Positions 37,023-46,370 of a stretch of DNA of 64,000 bases are shown here, in pieces (positions within the stretch are counted from its first letter, which is position 1; every line of letters starts with the position of its first letter). Where the stretch lies: contig OZ025248.1 of NCBI GenBank assembly GCA_964019135.1, positions 30,063,670 through 30,127,669 on the forward strand, written 5' to 3'. The translations under genes and the position numbers were made by a program. Under the pieces are notes generated by a model that worked only from the letters and a program-made list of their open reading frames with translations, was not told where the DNA came from and did not search any database. This DNA comes from Arenicola marina. Taxonomy: Eukaryota; Annelida; Polychaeta; Arenicolidae.

Positions 37023-37438
37023 GCCGTGGGGTGATCGTCCAGTGTTGATGGGCAGCGCGTGTGCAGCAAGATAAACTGGTCAGAGCGCCGGAGGGGGTTC
37101 CACTTACAGTTCGTACGTACTATATAGTGGTGGTGGCGGTGATGGTGGTGACGGACTAGCTTGGCCTGTACCGACCAGGGTGGTGGTGGTGGTGGCGGTG
37201 GTGGCGGCGGAGTAAACGGCGGCCGTCGGGTGAAGCAGAGCTGGAATGACCAGCCGGCCGGTGGGGTTGGTAATGTAGCTGGCCCGCCAGATCGGGTCTG
37301 GTTGGGTGCGCTCAGCGGGCAGGCGGCCAGTCAGGGAGGGGTAGCGGATGAGCCGACACCCCCAGGCCACACTCATTCATGACATCCGTAGCCTCGCAGA
37401 CACCGGGAGTTTGTTTACAGCGCCGGCTCAAGACCCGT
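37023..37438. other. GC-rich DNA with GGT/GGC repeats
   Basis: Short GGT/GGC triplet runs at about 37125-37212 within GC-rich sequence. Overlapping frames on both strands; no gene recognised. Confidence 0.5.
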
Positions 37439-37812
37439 ATGAACTCACCTGGACGGACAGCGGGTCGCCGGGGATAGCAGGGAACTCACCTGGACGGACA
37501 GCGGGTCGCCGGGGATAGCAGGGAACTCGCCTGGACGGACAGCGGGTCGCCGGGGATAGCAGGGAACTCACCTGGGCGGACAGCGTGTCGCCGGGACTAG
37601 CAGGGAACCCACCTGGGCGGACAGCGTGTCGCTGGGAATAGCAGGGAACTCACCTGGGCGGACAGCGTATCGCCGGGGATTGCAGGAAACTCACCTGGGC
37701 GGACAGCGTGTCGCCGGTAATAGCAGAGAACTCACTTGGGCGGACAGCGTGTCGCCGGGAATAGCAGGGAACTCACCTGGACGGACAGCGTGTCGGCGGA
37801 AATAGCAGGGAA
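37439..37812. repeat. 41-bp minisatellite, about 9 copies
   Basis: The unit contains 'gaactcacctgggcggacag' followed by 'cgtgtcgccgggaatagcag'. The left three copies share 'ggacggacagcgggtcgcc' and the right copies 'gggcggacagcgtgtcgcc', so two subtypes are spatially separated. Confidence 0.95.
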
Positions 37813-38049
37813 CGAGTACATTTTCCCTACGATGCGGGAATAAAGGTGGATACGAACTCTTCCCATGTCGGGCGACGCTAACAGGTACAGGAAAGGTTTG
37901 TGACACCGAGGGGGGATGGCAAAAGGTGCAGTGACCCGGAGGTGGTGCAGTGCCCCGGGTGTAGCGCAGTGTATGGAGCTCCGTCTTGTCTGGTTATAAC
38001 GTCACGCCTAAAACTTACACAAATAGGGAAATCAATCGAACAATCCAAT
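37813..38049. other. Unique spacer
   Basis: Short unique stretch between two arrays, including 'gcagtgacccggaggtggtgcagtg'-type local repetition near 37929-37965. No gene. Confidence 0.5.
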
Positions 38050-38300
38050 GAAATGCCTGATATGTGATATAGAGTGCGCCACGTCTGATATCAGCCATCC
38101 GGATACAACGTCTGATATAGGCATCTGGCCCGCAAAGTCTAATGTGTGACATCTAGCGTGCAATGTCTGATATGTGACATTTGGTGTGCCATATCTGATA
38201 TGTGACATTTGGTGTGCCATGTCTGATATGTGACATTTAGCGTGTAACGTCTGATATGTGACATTTAGCGTGTAACGTCTGATGAGTGACAACTGGGTGT
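38050..38300. repeat. 28-bp minisatellite, about 9 copies
   Basis: The unit is built on 'tctgatatgtgacatttagc' plus 'gtgtaacg' (28 bp). The central and right copies are nearly identical; the left copies (38055-38140) are strongly diverged, so the array has a decayed left edge. The minus-strand frame (HISDMAHQMSHIRY pattern) is an artefact. Confidence 0.9.
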
Positions 38301-39299
38301 TACATCGCATAAGCTACTCCTGAAAGGCTGTCTGCAATGCTACTTATGTTAGTTGATATTACTAGTCTTATTCCTAATGCAAACACGATGGGACGGCATA
38401 GCTCAAGAACATTCACTTCCCCTGGCTTACCAATGGGGGTTACCTCACATCCAGCTTATAATACGCGTACTTCAAATCGCGAACCTGACGTTCCCTGTTT
38501 GTTGTCACCGCCAAAGGCGCCGTTTGACCTCTAGTTTGTGCAAACATCGCTTGTATACAGCTCTTCGGTGGTTTATAAGTTACTATCTACGTTGTGCGCG
38601 GACAGACAGACAGACAGACATGTAGACGGGTGGCCTGGGTGGCGGATAGGTACTATCCCCCAAGCCGGGTGAGATTTTTGACACCCTACCGCCAGTGGTC
38701 TTGATGGGCTATCGAACGCCTTCATTGTTTGTCACTCGCGGAAGTCGCCCGCTAAACTAATCGAGCCTACTATATTTTTTATTGGACCCCAATAAGGTGC
38801 TTGGCCATGTTGAAGGATGCCCGGATGTAGGTCAAGGCGACCCATATAAGGACTGCATCCGTTATAGACCCTTCATCGCACCTACATGGAGTCCCGATGT
38901 TGACATTTCAGGACAAAATTCGGCGAATTCTATGTTGAGTTACACCGTAAATATTATATATGCGATGAAGTTCGGTAGACTTGGGGCTTGGCCCCCGTCA
39001 TTTATGGCATATGTCTCTTAGAATGCCTGTGAGCTGTTGACAAGGGATCCGTCTTCCGTTCAGGACGGACATCGCTAGAAGGCACCAAACGCACCAGAAT
39101 GCCTAGGTGACCACGTGACGGCGGGTCACCCTGGTAACATGATTTATCCGTTAGATATGTTGATCCAGTTAAAAGCTGAGGTCGAGAGTATTCTTACCCT
39201 TGTGCACACAGCACTTGCTTTGGCGCCATTACCTCATGCTCTGATCATTGAACATCGGAGTAGGTTGATATAACAAACATTTGCAGATATTTTCACAGG
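38301..39299. other. Unique DNA with a GACA microsatellite
   Basis: Unique sequence with five GACA repeats at 38601-38620. No gene recognised. Confidence 0.5.
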
Positions 39300-39394
39300 T
39301 GGAAGTCGCACCATGGGCTGGCGGCTTGGGTTAGCTTGGCAGAGTACACTTGACAATGGTCGAACGCGTTACCAACTAGGCCACTGGGCGACCC
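39300..39394 (-). mobile_element. tRNA-derived SINE head fragment
   Basis: On the minus strand the sequence reads GTCGCCCAGTGGCCTAGTTG then gtaacgcgttcgacc, a clear RNA polymerase III A-box context (A box TGGCCTAGTTGG at 39372-39383). A recognisable B box is missing or decayed. I read it as the 5' head of an old tRNA-derived SINE, not a functional tRNA. The downstream limit near 39300 is uncertain. Confidence 0.5.
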
Positions 39395-40790
39395 CTACCT
39401 GGGACCAGAAGGCGTGCTAGAAGGGCTTCTGCTCCGAGGGCCAAGCTGTCTAAATTACTGTGTTTCCGATTTCAATTATCTGTAGATATAACACTTGTGG
39501 AGTTGGAGGCGGGCGGAAGTTTCAGTTTTCAGTTAACTGAAACTAGTTACAAATGCCAGATTTCCGTTCATTAATTTGCTTATAGTGTCCCAGATACACA
39601 TAATAGACACATGTATTTACCCCTCCCTCACTCCCCCCAGCCTGCCCTGCATATGCAGGATATTCAGGAAGGATTCATTCATATATCTTCATGTTATCTC
39701 CCAACATACTTACTAGGTCTGTTTTATATAGGTGTCCCGGTTTGCCATTTTGCTGTTGCCCTGTACGTCGGTGCTTAGTCAGCAAATATGCCGCGTTCAC
39801 AGGCACCCGCAGCGCCACCTATCGCCGCTGTGTCGTATAGCTTCTTCAACAGCGTGAGCCGACTTAAGTCTGGGAAAGTCGGGTAGACCTTTTTTGTTGA
39901 AAGTTGCATCTCGCAAGGAATAAACTGGTCAATACATCATATGACGGTCTTAGATAGTGGGTAGCAGCCTAAGGCTCTGAGCTGGCCTGCTACGACCGCC
40001 GCCCACTCAGACCCTCACCCCCCACCCCCCCCCCCCTTTCCACCCCCAAACTCCACCTCTCCACCCTCATCGCCCGCCCATTCACCCACGAGCGATAACT
40101 AGAGAGCAGGCGTTCGTAGCCTCTTCCTCCCATTTGCGGTCGAGCAACACGACACGAGGGCCCTTTAACGAGAAATCGCATCATCTGGCTGATGGCGTTG
40201 CCATCATCTGCATAACAAAACCATCTGGCTAATATCTTTATGAAGGATTGCCCTGGAGATACCTGTATATACCTGTATTAATATGTCATTATAATATCAG
40301 GAACATTTCAGTTGCTCATACAGCAATATATATTCAGATGTTCAATACCTTGGATATACGCTATGGACACATTATCTGACATCTGACTATGGGAATGTTA
40401 AATGTGCCAAATATATGTGTCATCATATTTTAAAAGGCGCACGGCACGAAGCCCGTTAAGTTTGATGACGTAGTACATACGAAAGCCACGCTTTTCCATA
40501 CAAGATGCATCAGTTAGGCCAACAAAGTGGCTTAACAACATGCCCTGTTTTGTAGTGCGCACAATATATGTTTTACACTAATACCCTAAATACATAATTC
40601 CCATTCAAAACTATTTGATAGCTTAGAAAGAGAAATTGTAGTTGTATCAGCAGATATCGTATTGTACCTTACATAATCTCGGAACTTATTAACTGAACAT
40701 GATTGTTTCACTGTATTGTATCGTTATACCGCACTGCGTACTGATGTATTAGGGTTGCGCGATACCACAACGTCCTAGACAACTTTCGGG
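39395..40790. other. Unique DNA, no gene seen
   Basis: AT-rich unique sequence with a C run at about 40026-40036. A perfect 16-bp palindrome TTTCAGTTAACTGAAA lies at 39527-39542, about the number expected by chance. No gene recognised. Confidence 0.5.
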
Positions 40791-41040
40791 TCGCCTCGAT
40801 AGCTCAGTGGGTTAGAGCACTGGCATTCAGCGCTCTGGCCACCTGAGAGCCTGTGGTCTGTGGTCATATCTGTGTGGTCGCAGGATAAAGATCCCACCAG
40901 GTCTTTCTTCTTATAGGGTTACCCTCCGGGACATGGCTCCACTCTTCCTTCCTTCCCCGATTGACGTGATATGACCATATGCGATATGAGTGGTTTAAGC
41001 GTCCTGAAAATGCAACCAACAACGAAAATGAAAGCATCCC
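40791..41040 (+). mobile_element. tRNA-derived SINE
   Basis: Begins 'tcgcctcgatagctcagtgg' then gttagagcactggcatt, a strong tRNA head with A box TAGCTCAGTGG at 40800-40810. The B-box region (about 40850-40875) has decayed. The 3' part ends in 'aaaatgcaaccaacaacg' and aaaatgaaag, which resembles SINE tails with short A-rich repeats. No intact tRNA fold is likely. Exact ends are uncertain. Confidence 0.65.
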
Positions 41041-41716
41041 GACCATGTCGGGTAGTAATCTATGCTGACTGCTATTCGCATTGTTCTATTACATACGATA
41101 CTACTGTGCAGTCTGCAGCCCATTGTGTGTTGAACCATTGTCTGTCACGTGTTATCGATATCCTAGTATATTTTCATTCGTCTGTTCATCTATTCTATTA
41201 TTATATCAAGCTGTTGCTTTCTGTTCATGCAGGTCGACATATTGGAGCAACAAGCAACGCCCTCTACCAGGAGGCGGGCGTCAATTGTCGTGTTGAGATC
41301 TTTCAAGAGCGACCGGATGTTGAAGCGGAGCGGAAGTGATTGCCGCTAGACTAAGGATTCTATCTCTGAATTTCTGAAACCCCCGGCGAGCCTCTCTCTC
41401 ACTCGGACGTTCGCCATCGGGGTGAGAGACGCCTCTCATACCGCTGACCCCGCCCATCACTCACGTCAGGAGGGAGGCTGTCGGTTTAGCGGGCCGACCA
41501 GCAGATAGGAGGAGGCTCTGTGAACCCATTGTCTCCTCGGGACTAGTCCTCATTACATAGAACCGTCAACCTAAAGGAGAATTTTTAAAGAAGAGAGAAA
41601 AATTCAATTGTTACTTCTATCTTTGGAGCATCTTTTTCCCAGCGCCAATGGCTACTGCTCGAATGGTAGGCGGACCTATATAGCGGGCGCAAAAGGCATT
41701 TATTGGGGATCATGTC
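41041..41716. other. Region upstream of the amine receptor
   Basis: Unique DNA leading to the receptor start. An in-frame stop TAG at 41681-41683 precedes the first in-frame ATG. A minimal upstream frame ATG-TCA-TGA at 41712-41720 overlaps the receptor ATG. No consensus TATA box at standard distance was recognised; the promoter and any upstream 5' exon are unknown. Confidence 0.5.
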
Positions 41717-43276
41717 ATGAAACCGAAGGCAGCCGCCGGCCCCTTCCGATCACCTTCTCTCATCCTCATGCCCCCCGACATGGAGTCGGCCTCCGTCAGG
41801 TACGCCGAGGGGGTCACCCACCCCGACCCCCTGGTGGTGACCCTCACAGGGACGGATGGGTCGCGGGACGGCCTGTCCGGGGTACGAGTTGACATAATGG
41901 CGCCTTGGACGGCAAACGCCACCGGAAGTGCCGTAGACGGCAATTGGACTAGCAGCGCCGCAGGTGGCGACCCCTTCCGGACGCTGCCGGAAATGGTGAT
42001 CATCGGTCTCATCCTCGGATTAGTCATCCTGCTGACCGTCGGCGGAAATTTGTTGGTATGCGTCACCATAGCGACGTACAAACGTCTGCAAACCTGCACT
42101 AATTATTTCGTCCTATCGCTGGCCGTGACGGATTTACTGCTGGGCTGCTTGGTACTTCCGTTTAGCGCTCTCGTCTCGTTGGACTTTCATTGGCCGCTAG
42201 GCGCCGCTTTCTGCAACATTTACACTGCCTGTGACGTCATGCTGTGCACGGTGTCCATCTTGACTCTGTTCGCCATCAGCTTGGACCGCTACTTCGCCGT
42301 CACCAGCGGCATGCGATACCAACAGACCATGAACGGGCGTATCGTCTGGAAAATCGTGACCGGAATCTGGATATTCTCGTTCCTGATGGCCTTCGTACCC
42401 ATCCACCTGGGCTGGAATACGGCGACTGGCGCCGTGATGAACTGGGCGGCTCCCGACCAGTGCGTCTTCGAGCTGAACAAGGCCTACGTGCTGCTGGTCT
42501 CGCTCGGCACGTACTTCGCCCCGCTGCTCATCATGTGCGCCGTCTACCTCAAAGTTCTCCAGATCACCCGGACCCAGGTCAAGGAAATCAACAAGCTGAC
42601 CAAGGCCGGGTCCGGACTGGCTGCTGCCATGTTGGAACCCCCGCCGCCGCCACCGCCAACCCCGGCGCCCTCTGCCGGCGGAGGGGGGTCCGAGGCCGGC
42701 GACGGGGGTCGGGCGGCGGGTCGGAACGGTAGCCGGGGTCAGAACGGGCATCAGATGGCGCCACCGGGTGCCGTGGACAACGGGGTGGCGGCGGGTGGGA
42801 TGAGACGGTCGCCGTCGGCAGCCGCCGGGAAGGGGGCCGAGACACAGTGGGACAGTCCCCCTGACGCGTCGGGGGCTAAACACAAACAATACAAGATGCT
42901 GAGCGACACGAAGGCCACCGTGACCCTGGCCTCCGTCATCCTGGCCTTCGCCATCTGCTGGGTGCCCTACTTTGTCCTCTTCACCGCCAAGCCCTTCCTC
43001 AGCGGGGACGTGAACGCCCACGTGGACCTGCTGGCGCTGTGGCTGGGCTACGTCAACTCCTCCATCAACCCCTTCCTCTACGCCTTCTACAACTCCTCCT
43101 TCCGGGAGGGCTTTCGCAAGGTGCTGTGCAGACACCAGTGCACGGGCACAAGGGCCAAGCGGAAGCCTCGCTTTGACATGCAGTATCTGGCGCCACAAAT
43201 ACCCGCCGTCAGAGGGCGCCGTCAGGGGTCTTCATCGGAGACGTCGGAGTTTTCGGCACTGAGACAGTCGCTATAG
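41717..43276 (+). CDS. Histamine H2-like biogenic amine receptor (class A GPCR)
   Basis: A 519-residue seven-helix receptor in one exon, expected at the plasma membrane with a small amine ligand. TM1 is about 94-118 (N111), TM2 129-152 (LAVTD, D139), TM3 164-189 with C166, the amine-binding D173 and DRY at 190-192. TM4 has W218, the second loop C249 for the disulfide, TM5 P269, TM6 CWVPYF (414-419) and TM7 WLGY plus NPFLY (451-455). N-glycosylation sequons NAT (67) and NWT (77) lie in the N-tail; C471/C475 may be palmitoylated. 'CNIYT', 'IHLGWN', 'KATVTLA' and 'ALWLGY' resemble vertebrate H2 receptors. But position 5.42, Asp in H2, is Val261; T265 (5.46) is kept and 5.43 is Ser262, so the ligand is uncertain. 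The third intracellular loop (about 285-397) is long, with poly-Pro and Gly-rich tracts, unlike the short H2 loop. Met1 is the first in-frame ATG after a stop; Met22 has better start context. Confidence 0.93.
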   Translation: MKPKAAAGPFRSPSLILMPPDMESASVRYAEGVTHPDPLVVTLTGTDGSRDGLSGVRVDIMAPWTANATGSAVDGNWTSSAAGGDPFRTLPEMVIIGLILGLVILLTVGGNLLVCVTIATYKRLQTCTNYFVLSLAVTDLLLGCLVLPFSALVSLDFHWPLGAAFCNIYTACDVMLCTVSILTLFAISLDRYFAVTSGMRYQQTMNGRIVWKIVTGIWIFSFLMAFVPIHLGWNTATGAVMNWAAPDQCVFELNKAYVLLVSLGTYFAPLLIMCAVYLKVLQITRTQVKEINKLTKAGSGLAAAMLEPPPPPPPTPAPSAGGGGSEAGDGGRAAGRNGSRGQNGHQMAPPGAVDNGVAAGGMRRSPSAAAGKGAETQWDSPPDASGAKHKQYKMLSDTKATVTLASVILAFAICWVPYFVLFTAKPFLSGDVNAHVDLLALWLGYVNSSINPFLYAFYNSSFREGFRKVLCRHQCTGTRAKRKPRFDMQYLAPQIPAVRGRRQGSSSETSEFSALRQSL

Positions 43277-43280
43277 CGCT

Positions 43281-43535
43281 GACCCACTGGATCTGGCCGA
43301 TGGGGCTGTCCCACGGGGATGACCCATAGGACTGACTCACAGGGATGACCCACTGGGCTAACCCACGGGGATGGCCCACTGGGCTGACCCACAGTCTGAC
43401 CCACAGGCTGACCCACAGGGCTGACCCACAGGGTCTGACCCACAGGTCTGACCCACCGGGCTGACCCACAGGGCTGACCCACAGGGCTGACCCACAGGGT
43501 CTGACCCACAGGGCTGACCTACAGGGCTGACTCGC
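43281..43535. repeat. 13-bp minisatellite directly after the receptor stop
   Basis: The unit CTGACCCACAGGG is repeated about 18-19 times with diverged copies at the left. It begins within a few bases of the TAG stop at 43274-43276 and so would lie in the 3' UTR of the receptor mRNA. Units ending in 'gggtc' create GACCC-ACA-GGGTC hairpins. The minus-strand frame (VGQPVGQT, WVSPVG patterns) is a repeat artefact. Confidence 0.94.
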
Positions 43536-45822
43536 GAACCCTTAGCGGTGGCCCAAGCAGAACCCCTTCAAAGATGGCTGATCCAAAGATTTTGGGCGTT
43601 ATCTGCGACCTGCGTGTGAGCAGTGACCCTAGCTGGCCGCCGTGCTATCGGATATCACCTTACAAAGAAGACCAGACGTATAGGATACGGGGTCTGGCAC
43701 AGACAGCGATGGACGTCCCATGCATGGCCCCAAGCGACGACAGCTCAACCGGTGGACTGACGTGTAAACCGATTTATTTAATGATATGCAAGCAATTTGC
43801 ATGTGTGTGCCCTGTCATCGCAGTGCCAATTGAAATTACATACTACCATATATTCTGTATGCGACGTAATGCGAGTCTATATTTGCCATATATAGGTACT
43901 TACTTTCAAGAAGTAATATGTGCTATATTCCAAGTCACTATTTAATGTTTAATTTAATTCGCAGTTGTGAGTTGTCGAGTGAAAGGGTCAATAGGACTTT
44001 TACATTTTAGTTTAATACGAAGCAAGGAACACCAGTTATATTTCGATTCCCTTTTGAACCGGTGAAAAGAGGCGATAATTGAGAACGTGTAGTGACATTA
44101 TTGCAGGCGATGCCTTGGGACTGATACCCCTAACCGTCTGTCTTACAGGCGTTGGCTGCAATAGGCTGAGTAAGCAGGACTTCACTCTGTCTCTTACAAA
44201 CGTCGCGAAGACTGCCTTCCGTTCGCCGTAGAGACGCCGTTATTGGTGTCCGCTGTTTCGAGGAACCTACTAATCAAATTGACCTTTTTGGGCTCTAGCG
44301 ACCGTTGGTTCTTTGACATTATTGTCTGGTGTCGCGCTCCGTCGTTAGTTCACAACAAACCTAATTATACGGCGAGTTTGATGGGTTCCTCCACACACAC
44401 ACCCTCAACCCCCCCCCCCCCCCCCCACCCACCCACCCCCCTGATGCCCAACCTCTTGCTACGTTTCGACTATTGTACACCGGATACCGTGGTCCAGGTG
44501 CCAAGCGAGGCCAACATGGTGCTGTAATAATTTCCTGAACAAGAACCACAGCACATGGCTCCGCTCTCGTCTCACAATCTGTGACACATGATTAACCCTT
44601 GAGCTCACCCTCCAAATCATACAGGAAGCCACTATATGAGTGTCATCATAATGGTTATATTCCATCCCAAGGTATTCGCGATCCCGACTCTCGAATTTCA
44701 GGCGTTTATCTTAGCCTTAAATATTCACCATTACCTTAAAATTGGAGTGAATTATAAATTACTAATAAGTCTGAAAAGTTTGATATTTTCTTTGCTTCGA
44801 ACCTAAAACACCCTTGCAATATCAAGCGTCGCGCGATATGCAGGATATGCGAGAACTGCTTCCGTGATTATTTATTACCTACATGGTGCTTATCAAACAA
44901 ATGTATTACCGTGTACATAGGACACAGGATTACAAGTCCTAATTCCTAGGCAAAGCGGATAATATTTGCATGACTTCGTTTGGCCTCTACGGCGATTGAA
45001 GGTTGTTTGGCGGGCGCTAAACTTAGATGTCATGCGGTATTTATAGGTGGGGAGGAAACATGGACAAGTAAAGTGTGGCGCTTGGGGATGGCACTTTTTA
45101 CTCCTCTAACTGATATAGAACCATCAACCTATGACGACCGGAAGTCCCGCCTGGTGCATATCTTTAACACGGTGGAGGGATCCCAAGTCTTCAGGCTATC
45201 AGATGTGCACCCTCCCCGCCCCGCCACAACTCACCACCCGCTCATCTCCCACCGCACGTTGGTCCTTTGCCCCCACCCCCACCCCTCCCTACTCCCCCCC
45301 CTCTCCACCCACCTAAATCCCATCTTGGCTGACGTCCGTTCCCCTCACCAACTACCTACCAGATGGAGCCAAAGAGGACGTGGAACAAGGAAACACCCTG
45401 TCACAGTTGTTTTTTCTGATCAGCAGTAAATAATTGAAAGCCTTTGATAGGGTCATTACCAAGCCAAAAACCGAGAGAAAAGAAATTATATAAAGTTGAC
45501 TAAATATTGGTCTAAGTATCAATTACTCTATTACTTCGACCACTGTTATCTGAGATACCAGTTTTTTTTCTCTCTTCACGACTGAAAAAGTGAGAAACAA
45601 GGGAAGAGTTGTCATGAGTTAAAACGCAACTAAGTTGGAGATAAACCGCGCTGCGATATTAGAGAATATGTGCCAAATCTGTCATTGTTGTTGTTGAATG
45701 TGTTATTATCTGACGTTACGTCTTGTAGAGCTCCTGGCAAAGCCTTGTGATATCAAAGCACTTTTATTTTGTTTATGTTTTAGTGAGTTTGATGTGTCCC
45801 GTGACGGCGGTATCACTGACAG
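43536..45822. other. Unique DNA downstream of the receptor
   Basis: The first few hundred bases may be receptor 3' UTR; no AATAAA was seen close by. A 123-codon frame at 43574-43945 is AT-rich and has no recognisable domain. C runs lie near 44410-44427 and 45294-45301. No other gene recognised. Confidence 0.5.
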
Positions 45823-45889
45823 GTCACATGATACCATTGTAAGTCACGTGATATCAAAATTGCCTCTATGTGTCACATGATACCATTGT
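45823..45889. promoter_or_regulatory. Cluster of three TCACRTGA E-boxes
   Basis: TCACATGA occurs at 45824-45831 and 45873-45880, inside an 18-bp direct repeat (gtcacatgataccattgt at 45823 and 45872, 49 bp apart), and TCACGTGA at 45844-45851 between them. These match the M-box/CLEAR type of basic helix-loop-helix-zipper site. Function is not shown; the segment may simply be a short duplication. Confidence 0.35.
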
Positions 45890-45944
45890 CTTTAATGGCG
45901 TAATATGCCGAAGAAACTCATCGCCTTTCTTAATTTATATGAGC

Positions 45945-46370
45945 CGCCATGCGGTACAGGCGCCGTGCGGTATCTACAGTATTAGGTACCGGCGCAATTT
46001 GATATCAGTGTTATCTGGTCCAAGTATTACTTCATATTCTTACCATTTTGTTTGTGTCGCTTAACGTAGGTGCCATCGAGTAACCTCGCCGTGCAATGTG
46101 GAACCAATAACCGCTGGTGTTTGTGCCATTTGGTACCAGCATCGATGGACCGCGGTGACTTTTGGTACCAGTGTTATTGGTACCAGTCTCGTCTGGTACG
46201 AGTGTTGTTAGGAACCAAGCCCATTTGATCCCAAGCTCGTCTGGTGCCACTGCCATTCGGTACTATTGTCATCTGGTACCTGCGTCATTTAGCAGCTGAG
46301 TCAGTTAGTCCCTTGCACCCGTGTCACCAGAACGTCACTAGAACGATACCCGCATCACAAGGTGCTTTTG
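45945..46370. repeat. Decayed left edge of the 16/48-bp array
   Basis: Irregular copies of a 16-bp monomer resembling GGTACCAGTGTCATCT are visible (e.g. tttgatatcagtgttatctgg near 45998, ttggtaccagtgttattgg near 46161, ggtaccagtctcgtctgg near 46178) but without regular 48-bp order. It merges into the ordered array to the right. Confidence 0.75.

Noticed and set aside
39527..39542. 16-bp palindrome TTTCAGTTAACTGAAA
   Set aside because: About one such palindrome is expected by chance in a window of this size.
42197..43198. 333-codon antisense frame in the receptor gene
   Set aside because: Shadow of GC-rich coding sequence; no domain, and the plus strand has clear GPCR motifs.
43574..43945. 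123-codon frame downstream of the receptor
   Set aside because: No domain; lies in probable 3' UTR or intergenic DNA.
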